Below, piece after piece: positions 35,313 through 47,077 of a stretch of DNA of 64,000 bases; positions within the stretch are counted from its first letter, which is position 1, and every line of letters begins with the position of its first letter. The notes beneath the pieces were generated by a model. The model ran no database searches, was not told the DNA's origin, and worked only from the letters and a program-made list of their open reading frames with translations. The position numbers and the translations under genes are program-made. Source of the DNA: Mesocentrotus franciscanus (taxonomy: Eukaryota; Echinodermata; Echinoidea; Camarodonta; Strongylocentrotidae); assembly GCA_037976565.1 (NCBI GenBank), contig CP137672.1, positions 37,353,672-37,417,671 on the forward strand, in the 5' to 3' direction.

Positions 35313-35920
35313 CTACAAATACTGAAGAGATATTAGACATATGACAACCACCATGGGAATGGACGCGGACAGTGTGGACGGGACCAGGATGAGGACAGTA
35401 ATGATGCCTTTGAGCTGACGAGGTACCACGGGAACATCGCGAATGCCGATGTCTCCTTGTGCTCTAGAATCTGATTCCGAGGTACCGTTACCGCCTCTGG
35501 ATGGATGATGGGCGATGCGGTTTGCGGCCAGTACCCTGAACGCAACAACCAACGACAGGATATGCATTACCACACTAATCCCAGCTGCAAGCATCATCAG
35601 CATGTATGACAGGATAGTCCAGAGAGCCTTCCTTGAGGCGTCTAGACGAAATTCGCAATCAATTACGAGCATGTCGTTCTGTAGATAGGTGAGCGCGAGG
35701 AATGCAAGATCAACCATAGGCAAGAGTGACATGTATATAAGAAGGAGAGCGTGAATGTCGTGAGAAATGACAATGAGACTGATAATTATGCATAACGCTA
35801 CTTTGTGTTGAACAGGTGCTAATCTTATAGCTACCTCAAAGACGACATTGAGCATGGCGAGATAATCAGCTTCGCTAAAAATCGCCTTCGATAAAACCTG
35901 GGCCTCGACGAATGTCGATC
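35313..35920 (-). pseudogene. Rhodopsin-like GPCR fragment (TM2 to TM6), degenerate
   Basis: The frame is open from just after a TGA near 35921 to the stop at 35313. Against the 7TM copies at 38.5 and 45.9 kb it shows TM2 (IFSEADYLAMLNVVFEV, aligning with LLFSDTFAII) and TM3 with the usual Cys (VALC) and LIYMSLLPMVDL in place of the D-R motif. It then has an ECL2 Cys (IDCEF), TM5 (SYMLMMLAAGISVVMHILS) and TM6 (GIITVLILVPSTLSASIPM). About 30 residues covering ICL2 and most of TM4 are missing, TM1 is absent and the frame ends before TM7. It is probably a pseudogene of the same expanded single-exon family. The ligand is unknown. Confidence 0.6.
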
Positions 35921-37065
35921 ATTGCAAACATTTCTGATGATAAGCCTTGACAGAGTACAATATTAATCTTATATTTCGCATGCAGAACAACGAAACAGAG
36001 CAATAATAGAGCAATTACACTCACTTTTAATGCCCTCATTAGTGCGCTGTGAGCTTGTCTTCTTCAGATTAAAAACCCCACACCTATTAAAAAAAGAAAG
36101 TTCACGAATATGCGTCATCCTATATCAGGACGCGATGGGGATGGAAGGGGAGCAGGGCGGAGGAGTAGCAGGAATACAGTAAACATTATGAGCGGATGAG
36201 GATAGGGCAAATTAAAGGGGTCACCTCTATTTCAGTTTACATCCTCTATTTTTGGAGATGTGTGCGGTGTGGGGTTAGGGTCTTCTCGAGTTCCCCGGTT
36301 TCCCGCCCCTCTCCCCTTCCATCCTGCCAGTAAAATTCATTAAACAAAATCAAAGGTTTAAATTCAGAAAAAAGAGGATTAAAAAAATTAATGTCACGTT
36401 TCTAAGAAAATTTATTAGGGTATGATTTACTGATTGTGTACAAGGGCATAGGGTGAATGTTGAAGGGGAACCCCCTTTCATTACATCATGGTACCTATCC
36501 TAATAACCCACATCTGAGACTTTTGAAAGAATTTACGAGCAGAAATCACAGCACGAGCAACATGAGAATTTATTGTATTTCTATGAATCTACGGTAGATG
36601 TAGATGTAGTGGTTTATGATAATTATGCTATACTGCTCTGTACTCAATAAGGTTTGATTGGAATTAAAGTATGACCGATTCTAGGAATATCTAACAATTC
36701 TTTCAGGGCAGCCACCTGATAAATGCTTGCAAAACGCCTTTCCAAATAATACTAATTACTAAAAGTACCCATTGTATGTTCATTTCATTTCATTTCATAT
36801 ATTTTCCACATTCCAGTAAAAACAGGCAAAATACAAAGTAATTTTACATAATGTTCATTTGTTATTAATGGTTTAATAATCCATTTGAGTAATCATTATC
36901 ATAATTATACTTTTCCGCATTAAAATTTTAATCAGTATATTGGATAGGTTAAAACCACAAAATATATATTGGGGGTTGCAGATTTTGTTCCACTGCTTTG
37001 ACAATGTGGGGATGTGCCACCCCTCTCTCCCAAGGGATAATGCCTCTGATTTCAGACTTGCTTGG

Positions 37066-37220
37066 TTGGTCTGTTTTACCTGACTGCTAAGAAAGCATGT
37101 GTATGCTTGTAAGTAAGCAACCAGGGGACCGACGGCTTTAAGTCCTGTCCTAGGGATTCGGTAATGAAGATTAATGCCTTACCAAATGACACTGCTCTGC
37201 CACTGAGCCTTCGCGCCTCC
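37066..37220 (+). repeat. SINE-like dispersed repeat in copy A
   Basis: TTTTACCTGACTGCTAAGAAAG, TTTAAGTCCTGTCC and AATGCCTTACCAAATG are shared with related copies at 5626 and 44262. The 3' end carries CACTGAGCCTTCGCGCC. Confidence 0.55.
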
Positions 37221-37935
37221 TTAATTAGGATTTAATGAATCGAGTGAGTTAGCATAACAGCATTGATACCATCTCATTTGTCTCCACTACGATTGTCGGG
37301 GGGAAATGGCTGCTATATTTGCCTTAATGGAAGGATATTTTTATATTTGATAAAGGAGCAAAGTTATTACACGATACCCTGTCACTCAATTAAGATCAAT
37401 ATTGCCATCCATTATCTGAGTTGTCAACATTTTCATTTCAAGTCTCATTTTCAGATATTCATATTGAAAGGATTTACGGAAGTGTGTTCCATCTTTATAA
37501 AACCTTAAATTTTGTTTCCGAAAGGCGTACTTGAGACACATTTCCCAACGTGTGATCAGACACTGTTGGTAGATTTTTCAAGAGGCACGAGGATCAGGGG
37601 CGTTGCTGGTAAGAGGACGTGTGGGTGTTTGACAACGCCTCCCCTACACCCCTACCAATAACTAATAGTTGCAATTTAAATATGGCGCATTTTACACCAC
37701 ATACAAAGTGTAATGTTTGAAAGTTCGCTACTGCAGGTCTTCATTTCTCCACTTTTTTTAATTTTTAGGCATTTCTGCAATTTTAAAAGAGATGTTTGAT
37801 GTTTTGCATGCTAAAAATGCTGGGTTAACTTCATAAGTTTCATCTGAACTGCCCTCATTAAAATAGTCCAGCAACCTCTGGGGGAGTGCATTAAGTGAGC
37901 AAACTGTATGCAGATATGGTATTGCAGGTAAGCAT

Positions 37936-38046
37936 TATCAGTATCATCATCATCATCATCATTATCAACATCATCATCATCATCATCATCATTATCATTA
38001 TCAACATTATCATCATCATCATCATCATCATCATTTTCATCATCAT
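37936..38046. repeat. (ATC)n trinucleotide microsatellite, copy A
   Basis: About 110 bases of ATC/ATT repeat. The homologous tract in copy B is at 45257-45412 and is longer and more interrupted. Confidence 0.9.
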
Positions 38047-38499
38047 GCTTCTCTCATTACTTCTGTTTTGTAGGCTTTACACAATATCAGGTTGAAACAA
38101 GATTTCAATGCATACCAAATTTCACGTATAGATATGGGAAAATAGAGCCACAAAATTAATTACCATTACGTCATCTGATACTAGAGATTAAGCTGACAGT
38201 CATGCTTTTATTGAGGGTATTAATTCCCACCAAATTTGTACAGGTAGATTAAAGCAGGACATAATAGTTTCCGGTCATAACACGTTTCAACTCGATTGGA
38301 ACCTACACACTAATATAATCGCTATCAGCTCCAGTTAATTACAACAAGGTTTAGATATCATTGGTTGGAGCTATATGCACATATATACACAAACTCAACT
38401 CTCCATGAACATCATCTCATGCAGCTGCCGTGGTTCAGTTCTCTTTATCAGCATCAATCAGAGCAGATCACAATCGCTCCCACATCATTCATTGGGATC

Positions 38500-39512
38500 A
38501 TGGATGGTTTTACTATTCACATGTCGAATTCAAGCGAAGTACATGATTTCCTGGGATTTTTTGGTCGGAATACGGGGTATACTTTATTTTGCCGCAACTT
38601 ATTTGTGCCATCTTGTGTAATTCTTTCACCTTCGTCGTGTTGCTCCGTGACAACTGTGGTTTTGAAGAGCATTCCAAACTACTTTGTCGCGCCCTCTTGT
38701 TCTCAGATACATTCGCAATCATTATTCTAACCATCATATCAAGTTTACGAATCTTTTCGGATGTAAAGGTGCGATCAGCCTGCGCCTATGGTACAATACT
38801 GCTGAACACAACACACATACTCTCCAACCTGTACTTGTCCCTCTGGAGTTTTGATCGTCTGTTGAAGGTATGGAAACCCTTTTTCTATGCAATACACGTA
38901 ACCGTAAAAGCCGTCTTGATAGTTTTGCTGGTTACGACCACCTTGATGCTGATTTATTTCGCTGTACAGGTTGCAATCTTGAATCTCAGGTATCCAATCG
39001 GTAAACCTGATTACTGTTTCGTGGGTTATGGACTGAAGCCATACCATGCTCTATACTCTTTTATAGTGGAAATAGTTGGTGTGGATATGGTGGCGATGGC
39101 AAATTATGTTTTGCTTATCATTGCTCTGAAAAAGCTGAAGGCAGAACGGAAGCTACACCCAGCGGTAATTCCAGCAATTGCAACACGAAATGACCAGCAG
39201 ACGCCTGAAGATGAAGCGCCCTCTCCTCCTCAAGCCCCTGCAAATGACCAGATGAAATATCGCCTCCTCAAATGCATCAGGACAGTTCTTGTTGTTATCG
39301 TGAGTAGTGTCGTGGCGGCAATCCCCCGTTATATCATTATGTACACATATTACAAGTACATTGAGAGACCATTTTGGCCAAGCGTTGCAGTGGATTTGAC
39401 CATAGGGTTCAGTTCCTGGTGGAAGGGAATCATCTTCGTCTTGACCAACAGGCAGTTCCGTGATGCAGCTCGGAGTAAACTTGACAGGATCAAACACTGT
39501 TTGCAACATTGA
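38500..39512 (+). pseudogene. Rhodopsin-like 7TM receptor, copy A, with a one-base frame break near the N-terminus
   Basis: This is an intronless class-A-like GPCR. The extracellular start (ATG at 38500, two Asn-X-Ser/Thr-like sites in MSNSSEV) is in one frame and the rest is in another. The join falls at TTTCCTGGG (about 38548-38555), where copy B has TTTCCCTGGG. The downstream frame runs to 39512 with TM1 (LICAILCNSFTFVVLL), TM2 (SDTFAIIILTII), TM3 with Cys (RSACAYG) and a DRL motif (SFDRLLKV), TM4, ECL2 Cys (PDYCFVG) and TM5. A Pro/Glu-rich third loop leads to TM6 (LVVIVSSVVAAIPRYI) and TM7 (SSWWKGIIFVLTNRQF, with no NPxxY). No in-frame ATG lies before TM4 in the downstream frame. The break could be real or an assembly error in a homopolymer. 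The ligand is unknown; it belongs to a lineage-expanded orphan family. Confidence 0.7.
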
Positions 39513-40184
39513 ACATGAGAATGACTGTATCATAATAACAAATACATTATTGTTGTAATTATACATTTGTGTTTGTATGAATCATTTAACTGATTTTTAC
39601 AAAGCCTTCAAAGCTGCTGTCGATTCCTTCTTCATTGAAATTATTTCGCCTTGTTTCTATCTATGCACAGGCAAACTCATTTGACATTTTCTAAGAACTC
39701 TTTTTGTCGTCGGCGGATGGATATATTCTACGCTAGGGATATGTGCTACCGTAAGAGTCGTAGCTCGAACGTCTTGAATATGTGGCGCCTTACTTAGTGG
39801 TCATAAAGTACTTTTTCATTACTTTTCTCAGCAGGACAGATATAACAGATATCGAGCGATAATTACTCAAACGCAATCTACTGTCTCGATCATTCAAAGA
39901 TATAAGCCGTGCAGTTTTCCACTGGTTTGGAACACAACTTTCCATTATTAAAGTTAGAGGTATTAATTGAAGAATTTATTTTTTATTTCACATTCATCAT
40001 GTTCATGTTAATTTTTCCCGTAATAGTTGCAAGTATTATCCTGGCCTTCATCTCATTTGCATCAGCTAATTTACTAATCATTTATGTCAAATATACACTT
40101 TTCGTTCTGTTTAAACCATATCGACCATGCACAACCAGCGTTGGACCAATCACACCCTTCTTTTATTCCAATCTTTGTGTTAAA

Positions 40185-40590
40185 ACATGAGGTGGCGCCC
40201 TCGTCTAATTTTATAGACCTTTCATGTCACATAACACTCCAAGAAAAGTACCATCAATACCTAGTTTTAACATTTTATACCAAAGACCATCCCTCAAAAC
40301 ATTGTCGAATGCTTTTCTTAAGTCAACAAAACAAATTACATATGTATATAATTTGTTTTGTTCGTTTATTTCACGACATTAAAGCTGTTTGACCAGTTTT
40401 CAGGGAAACATCCACTATTTAAGATTAGATTAAATATCTCCAGTATTGGTAAAAACTCAAATTGTCGGGTCTTCAGTATTTCTTTTATGATTGAGTCATT
40501 TTTTGGAGCTTTATTTCTTTTCATCATTGAAAGCATCTTAGTTATGATGCCTAGCCCAGATCAGCTTTATTTGACTTTGTCCTCGTTATA
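40185..40590 (-). pseudogene. Non-LTR reverse-transcriptase relic
   Basis: Read on the minus strand, one stretch encodes MKRNKAPKNDSII...LFNLILNSG-like RT N-terminal sequence (about 40540-40390). A second encodes CFVDLRKAFDNVLRDGL, RT motif A with its catalytic Asp (about 40345-40265). Stops and a deletion separate the blocks. It is dead and has no recognisable ends. Confidence 0.7.
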
Positions 40591-41344
40591 AATTCTTCGT
40601 ATATTTAATGACTATTTTTCCAACGACACTTTATTTCATTCTCGCTTCGGACTTGATTTATTTCCTAAAACTTTTAATTTCAACGAGAGATTGATATATC
40701 TATCTATAATGTCCCCGGTGAAATAGGACTGAGAACAAATGTAGATTTAGCTCGGAAGGACGGATAATCAAGATGAATGTTAAACTTCTGATGAGAACTG
40801 CTGTTGGGAGTGGAAGAATGGGTTTCAATGTTATAACCCGAGATAAGTATTTATTTTTTATCGATGGCAGTAACTAGGCCTACCAAGAATTGCTTGTTTT
40901 CTGCTTTGACAAAAACCAAAATAGTATCAGAGTGTACTCATCCTTTATGAAGGCATTTCGTTTCATTTTGAAAGAATCCCTCACATCAATAGCGGTTCTA
41001 GAGTGGTTCAGCACCCGACCCCCTAAACAAAAATAATCATAAAAATAATAACAATAATGATAAATAAATATATAAATATATACAAAATATTTAAAATTAA
41101 AAAAAAACTTTGGAAATATTTTAGTTCAATCGAGGCACATGTAGACAATGATTGCAATAACCCACAAATCCCAACCTCCAAGTGAATTCAAATGAAAATC
41201 TTATTATGTTGTTATCAGTGAATAACGAATAGCGAGTCAGAAGTGCCTGTTACTCCGTCAATTGGATTAGTTTATAAACCGCTATGTCAGTGAAGGTTAC
41301 TACTCCAAAGAAGGCACGTTAGAGAACACAACTGCAATTGTACA

Positions 41345-41596
41345 GTGTATGATCTCTATGATTTGTGTCGACTTTGCTTCGTCACCAAGTCGGTGGCAAC
41401 CATTAATTTCACCTTTGCAACAATTGTTTGCTTGGCTGTAAGCATTGGTCAACTTGTCTCATGGAGACACAATCCTACAGTGATTAACGAATGTTTCCCC
41501 AGGGAAATGGGCATGATAGGAGACAAGGTCTTGGTGATCCTGACATTCTCTCTATCGCTTTTATTCCTGATCGTTTGCACGTCTACACAGTTGTAG
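41345..41596 (+). pseudogene. 7TM receptor remnant (TM4-ECL2-TM5)
   Basis: The frame carries two strongly hydrophobic segments, FTFATIVCLAVSIGQLVSW and VLVILTFSLSLLFLIVC. They are separated by a loop with a single Cys (VINECFPREM), the arrangement of TM4, ECL2 and TM5 in class A GPCRs. It lacks the rest of a receptor and has no clear match to the neighbouring copies. The assignment rests on pattern only. Confidence 0.35.
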
Positions 41597-42061
41597 TCCC
41601 ATCACTGCAGCAATATCATTGACTAGATCTAGAGGGATGATGCGCCAATGTTTCAAAGCTGTTTGTCTTCACTATATATCAAAGGGAAACCTTACCACTA
41701 ACTGGCACATGGTTATCTACAGGAGGGTTCGGAACATATGCAGAATACACCACCAATCAAGTAACCCTGACCCTAAACTAACCTTTAACCCTACGTATTA
41801 TGTGTAGTGAGTTATTCTGTAGTGAAGCGAAGGGTTCCTGAATTGCAAAAAAGGAGCAACATTAAAGGTAAACGCACGGTATAGAAGTAAATCATTTCAA
41901 GGAAGTTTTAGTTTCTTATGAGCCATGGTGTTATATTGCACTCTCGAGGCAAGTATATGTTCAGTTGTTGTTTTCTATAATCGCCCCCTTTTCGGCATCG
42001 GCTTAACCTCAATGAATGTACAGATAACCGTACTGCTATTGTGGTTGGAGTGTTATCCTTA

Positions 42062-42729
42062 TAGTTAGGTACACAGACGATTCCAACAGGGATATGGTGT
42101 TGACGCATTGCGGATTCTGAAGTAAATGTTAATGCTAAAAACGATGCCACCGACTGATGAAAAAAAAAAAAAAAAATCGGTGCCCAAAGTGCCCTAATTT
42201 TATGTTTTAGGGGCCCACCAGTGTTTGTATGCATTTCAGATACATTTGGGCCCTTCAAATCAGATTTTGGGTACCTGGAACATATTTGGCTATCAAAGCC
42301 TCATACCCACAATGTATCATTGTATTTTGATACCGATATAGAAATTGTCTGTGGTTCTATTACCCCAGAAAATAGTTTAAAGCAGCCATTTTGACTGTCT
42401 AGAGCTGCTGGTCCTTTTGGGCCCTTTTTGGAGCAAGTCCAGGGCCCCTGTAGGCTTCCGTGGGTCTTAAACTATACTATATTTCACTGTATTGCTCATA
42501 GTGGGTTTTCTACACCAAACGAACATTCTCAGCCAAGATACTTGTTCCGAAATGCATTAAAAAACACTGGTGGGCTCTTAAAACATAAAATTTAGGCACT
42601 TTGGGCACTGATGATCAAAAACCAGTCGGTGCCATGGCATCGTCTTTAGCATTAAATTTTACTTCGGAATCCATAATAAAATTAGGGTTAACACCATTTC
42701 CCTGTTGGAGCCGTCTGTGTACCTAACTA
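42062..42729. mobile_element. Foldback element with roughly 210-bp inverted arms and TTA target duplication
   Basis: The left arm starts TAGTTAGGTACACAGACG at 42062; the right arm ends in its complement at 42729. Both arms carry AAAGTGCC(C)TAA, TTTTATGTTTTA and CCCACCAGTG in inverted order. TTA directly flanks both ends (42059-42061 and 42730-42732), fitting PIF/Harbinger-type insertion. It is non-coding and sits between the two GPCR duplication copies. Confidence 0.8.
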
Positions 42730-42916
42730 TTACTGACGTAGTAGCAGCGGTGGGATAGGAGCCCATGCTAGTGAATGACTAGTGAATGAATAAAGGAAAA
42801 TGAAATAAAAGGCGGGGGGATTTATAGAAAGCAACTGGACATGAACCTGGCAGTAAAAAACAACATTTGGGAGCTTAACTTGACCAAAATTCAAAGCCTT
42901 TAAAATCCCATATTCT

Positions 42917-43335
42917 CTGAAACATGGGCCCCATATGGAAAACCATCAGGGGCCCTAAGGCATCTGCACCCAAGAACCGTATGGGACCCATATGGGTAAA
43001 CCCATATAAGACAGATGGGACCCAGATGGGACCAGTACCAAACTGGGCCCAAATGGGTATGCCCAGCTTAATCCCATCTGGTACCCATATTGGTTAACCC
43101 AGATATATCCCATGTGGGTTAACCCAGATTTTCCCCATGAGTTACCCAAATGGGCATATTCATATTCTACCCATATGTGTACGCCCATCTTATTCCCATC
43201 TGGAACCCATAAGGGCTGGCCCAGATAGATCCCGTATGGGTTACTAAATATTGGCCCCATATCGGATACATAGGTTCCATTTAATAGCCCAGATGGCACA
43301 AGTGACCCAGATCCTCCCCACATGGGCTTGCTACC
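42917..43335. repeat. Block of palindromic CCCATATGGG / CCCAGATGGG words
   Basis: About 400 bases consist of repeated short near-palindromes: CCCATATGGG-like, CCCAGATGGG-like and GGGTTAACCC-like words, spaced about 10-25 bases apart. They give similar Gly/Tyr/Trp/Pro-rich peptides in frames on both strands. There is no regular unit length. I treat the 160-codon minus-strand frame as a by-product, not a gene. Confidence 0.7.
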
Positions 43336-44062
43336 TGGGAAAAAGGGAAAAGGGGAAGAAACGGGCAGAAGAAAAAAGGAAGGGGGAAGAGAAAAGGTAG
43401 AAAGACAAAAGAAAGAGGGACATATATATTCCAGCATTTCCTTCAGGGAACTGATATGAATGGGCGATGAAAAAGAGGTTAACTTTAAAGTAACCTACAA
43501 TGAAATATTGCTCATGTTTATTTCTTACAATGTCAAAATTACTTTACGGGATCCCCCTCCCTAAAAAGCTTAGGCATGGGTGATGGTAGGCATGATTAGG
43601 AATTAGTTGAGTGGATGGAAAAGAAGTGAGAAATAAGCTGAAAGATACATGGACAATTGCCATGGAATGATGGAAGGCAATGTGAGACAGGCCCAACATG
43701 TTCTAAAACAAGTAATAATATTCAAGAATAATTATGATTTGTTTCACCTAGGAGTTCTTCAAAAACTAATTAAAAACGAGTAAATAATCAATGCCACATT
43801 ATTGATAGGGCTTAAAAGGAAAGTGAAAAGAAAAACAAGAAACAAAAAAGATTTAATGAAATTTGGGACTTTTTGTTTATAACACCCTTCCAATGATAAT
43901 GCACCTTCTAAGACTGGTTATAGTTTTTGAGAAAAAAATAGTGCTCTGGTCAGGGCCTTAGGGGAATATTATGCTTATATTTTAGAGCGTATCTGGTATG
44001 ATAAGTATATCTGGGTGAATAAGGAGATAATGGAAGTTTGTTGTTTGGTAGTTGGAACGTAA
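43336..44062. other. Gene-free stretch before duplication copy B
   Basis: It holds a purine-rich run (AAAAGGGAAAAGG, about 43338-43415), then AT-rich sequence. I recognise no gene or element in it. Confidence 0.4.
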
Positions 44063-44261
44063 GTTTAATAATTCATTTGAGTAATCACCGTTATCATAAT
44101 AATACTCTTTGACATTTAAATTTAAAACAGTATATTGAATGAGGTTAAAACCCCAAAGTATATGATGGTGGTTGCAGATTTTTCCACTGCTTTGACAATG
44201 TGGGGATGTGCCCGCCCCCATCCTCTCTCCCAAGGGATAATGCCTCTGATTTCAGACTTAC

Positions 44262-44460
44262 TTGGTTGGTTGTTTTACCTGTCTGCTAAGAAAGGATGCA
44301 TGTGTGTGCGTGTAAGTAATCAATCAACGCTCACCTATCCACAGAACGACATGCTCGCAAGAAGATCAATGCCTTACCAAAGGGCACTAGCGCATGGATT
44401 GGGTTCGAACCGGGACCTCCCGGTTTAACCCCCTAACCCCCCGTAGATCCGCCACTGCCT
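44262..44460 (+). repeat. SINE-like dispersed repeat in copy B, with B-box-like word
   Basis: TTTTACCTGTCTGCTAAGAAAGG, ATCAATGCCTTACCAAAGGGC and GGGTTCGAACCGGGACC occur in order. The GGTTCGAACC word matches the RNA polymerase III B-box consensus of tRNA-derived SINEs. Copy A has a diverged or replaced 3' half here. Confidence 0.6.
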
Positions 44461-45256
44461 CCTTAATTGGGATTTAATTAATCGAGTGAGTTAGCATAAC
44501 AGCATTGATAACATCTCATTTGTCTCCACTACGATTGTCGGGGGGAAATGGCTGCTATATTTGCATTAATGGAAGGATATTTTTATATTTGATAAAGGAG
44601 CAAAGTTATTACACGACGATACCCTGTCACTCAATTAAGATCGATATTGCCATCCATTATCTGAGTTGTCAACATTTTCATTTCAAGTGTCATTTTCTGA
44701 TTTTCATATTGAAAGGATTTGCGGAAGTGTGTTTCCCATCTTTATGAAACCTTAAATTTGTTTCCTAAAGGCGTACTTGAGACACATTTCCCAACGTGTG
44801 ATCAGACACTGTTGATCGATTTTTCAAGGGGCACGAGGATCAGGGGCGTTGCTAGTAAGAGGAGGTGTGGGTGTTTGACAACCCCTCCCCTACATCCCCT
44901 ACCGTTAACTAATATTTGCAATTTAAATATAGCGCATTTCCCACCACATACAAAGTGTAATGTCTGAAAAATCGCTATTGCCGTTCTTCATTTCTCCCCT
45001 TTTTTTAATTTTTAGGCATTTCTGCAATTTTATAAGAGATGTAAAAATTGATGTTTTGCATGCTGAAAATGGTGGGCTAACTTCACAAGTTTGATCTGAA
45101 CTGCCCTCATTAAAATAGGACAGCAACCTCTGGTGAGAGTGCATTAAGACAGTGAGCAAACTATATGCAGATATGGAGTCCACCTTCTAAAGTTGGGGTG
45201 TCCAGCCAACTCACACTGTGTTGGTCCCCTGGTTTGGGTTTCCATGGGAAACCATA

Positions 45257-45412
45257 ATCATCATCATCATCATCATGATTATCACCATCAACACCATTAT
45301 AATTATCATCATCATCATCATTATCATCATCCTCATCCTCATCACCATCATCGTTATCAACATTATCATCATCATCATTATCATCACCGTCATCATTTTC
45401 ATCATCATACTT
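45257..45412. repeat. (ATC)n trinucleotide microsatellite, copy B
   Basis: An imperfect ATC/ATT/ACC tract, homologous to 37936-38046 in copy A. The His-, Ile- or Met-rich open frames are artefacts. Confidence 0.9.
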
Positions 45413-45853
45413 CTCTCATTACTTCTGTTTTATAGGCTTTACACAATATCAGGATGAAACAAGATTTCAATGCATTCCAAATTTCACGTATAGATATGGG
45501 AAAATAGAGCCACAAAATTAATTACCATTACGTCATCTGATACTAGAGATTAAGCTGACAGTCATGCTTTTCTTGAGGGTATGAATTTCCACCAAATTTG
45601 TACAGGTAGATTAAAGCAGGACATAATAGTTTCCGGTCATAACACGTTTCAACTTGATTGGAACCTACACACTAATATAATCGCGATCAGCTCCAGTTAA
45701 TTACAACAAGGTAGATATGATTGGTTGGAGCTATGCACATACTCAAACTCAACTCTCCATGAACATCATTTCATGCAGCTGCTGTGGGTTCAGTTCTCTT
45801 TATCAGCATTAATCAGAGCAGATCACAATCGCTCCACATCATCCATTGGGATC

Positions 45854-46902
45854 ATGGATGATTTTGCTATTGACATGTCGAATTAAAGCGAAGTACATGA
45901 TTTCCCTGGGATTTTTCGGTCGGAATACGGGGTATACTTTATTTCGTCCCAACTTATTTGTGCCATCTTGTGTAATTCTTTCACCTTTGTCGTGTTGCTC
46001 CGAGACAACTGTGGTTTTGAAGAGCATTCCAAACTACTTTGTCGCGCCCTCTTGTTCTCAGATACATTCGCAATCATTATTCTAACCGTCATATCAAGTT
46101 TGCGTATCTTTTCGGGTGAAAAGGTGCGATCAGCCTGCGCCTATGGTACAATACTGCTGAACACAACATACATACTCTCCAACCTGTACATGTCCCCCTG
46201 GAGTTTTGATCGTCTGTTGAAGGTATGGAAACCCTTTTCTATATACTACATGTAACCGTAATAGCCGTCAAGCTAGTTTTACTAGTTACGACCACCTTGA
46301 CGCTTATTTATTTCGCTGTACAGGTTGCAATCTTGAATCTCAGGTATCCAATTGGTAGACCTGATTACTGTTTCGTGGGTTATGGACTGAAGCGAACCCA
46401 TGTTGCATACTCTTTAATAGTGGCAATAGCTTGTGCGGATATGGTGGTGTTGGCAAATATCTCTTTGCTTGTCATTGCTCTGAAAAAGCTGAAGGCAGAA
46501 TGGAAGCTACTCCCAGCGGTAATTCCAGCAATTGCAACACGAAATGACCAACAGACGCCTGAAGATGAAGCGCCCTCTCCTCTTCAAGCCCCTGCAAATG
46601 ACCAGATGAAATATCGCCTCCTCAAATACATCAGGACAATTCTTGTTGTTATCGTGAGTAGTGTCGTGGCAGCAATCTCCCGCTATATCATTATCGTCAC
46701 ATACATTGAGAGACCATTTTGGCCGAACGTTGGAGTGGATTTGACCACAGCGTTCAGTTCCTGGTGGAAGGGAATCATCTTCGTCTTGACCAACAGGCAG
46801 TTCCGTGATGCAGCTCGGAGTGAACTTGACAGGATCAAAACTTTTTGCAATATTGAACATGAGAATGACTGTATCATAATAACAAATACATTATTGTTGT
46901 AA
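45854..46902 (+). pseudogene. Rhodopsin-like 7TM receptor, copy B, broken at three points
   Basis: Paralogue of the receptor at 38500-39512, closely similar at the DNA level. It has an in-frame TAA at codon 11 (about 45884), where copy A reads TCA. One T is missing in the run after the TM3 DRLL motif (CCCTTTTCT, about 46230-46238; copy A has CCCTTTTTCT), so the frame shifts at the start of TM4. One further base is missing near 46843, which removes the stop used in copy A and lets the frame run to 46902. Its N-terminal TTTCCCTGGG is intact, unlike copy A. TM3 Cys, DRL, ECL2 Cys and TM7 motifs are otherwise preserved, which suggests recent inactivation. Confidence 0.75.
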
Positions 46903-47077
46903 TTATACATTTGTGATTGTATGAATCATTTAACTGATTCTTACAAAGCCTTCAAAGCTGCTGCCGATTCCTTCTTCATAAAAATTATTTCGCCTTTTTT
47001 CTATATATGCACAGGTAAACTCACCTGACATTTTCTAAGAACTCTTTTTTGTCGTCGGCGGATGGATATAATCTATG

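Larger units (their letters stand above)
36870..40052. repeat. Segmental duplication, copy A
   Basis: From TTTAATAATCCATTTGAGTAATCA to TTGCAAGTATTAT this segment matches 44063-47856 in the same order and orientation. It includes a SINE-like repeat (about 37070-37220), an (ATC)n tract, the GPCR copy and its downstream flank. It lacks the roughly 80-bp insert at 45175-45255 and the non-LTR insertion at 47078-47515 found in copy B. Confidence 0.85.

Noticed and set aside
37895..38095. Poly-Ile frame, and similar His- or Met-rich frames at 45193-45457
   Set aside because: These are translations of the (ATC)n tracts in the two duplication copies.
42955..43437. 160-codon minus-strand open frame rich in Gly, Tyr, Trp and Pro
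   Set aside because: It is explained by the palindromic CCCATATGGG words, which give similar peptides in other frames; there is no start context or homologue I recognise.
44395..44430. Possible tRNA gene at the GGTTCGAACC word
   Set aside because: No cloverleaf or acceptor stem could be built around it; the same context recurs in a SINE-like family.
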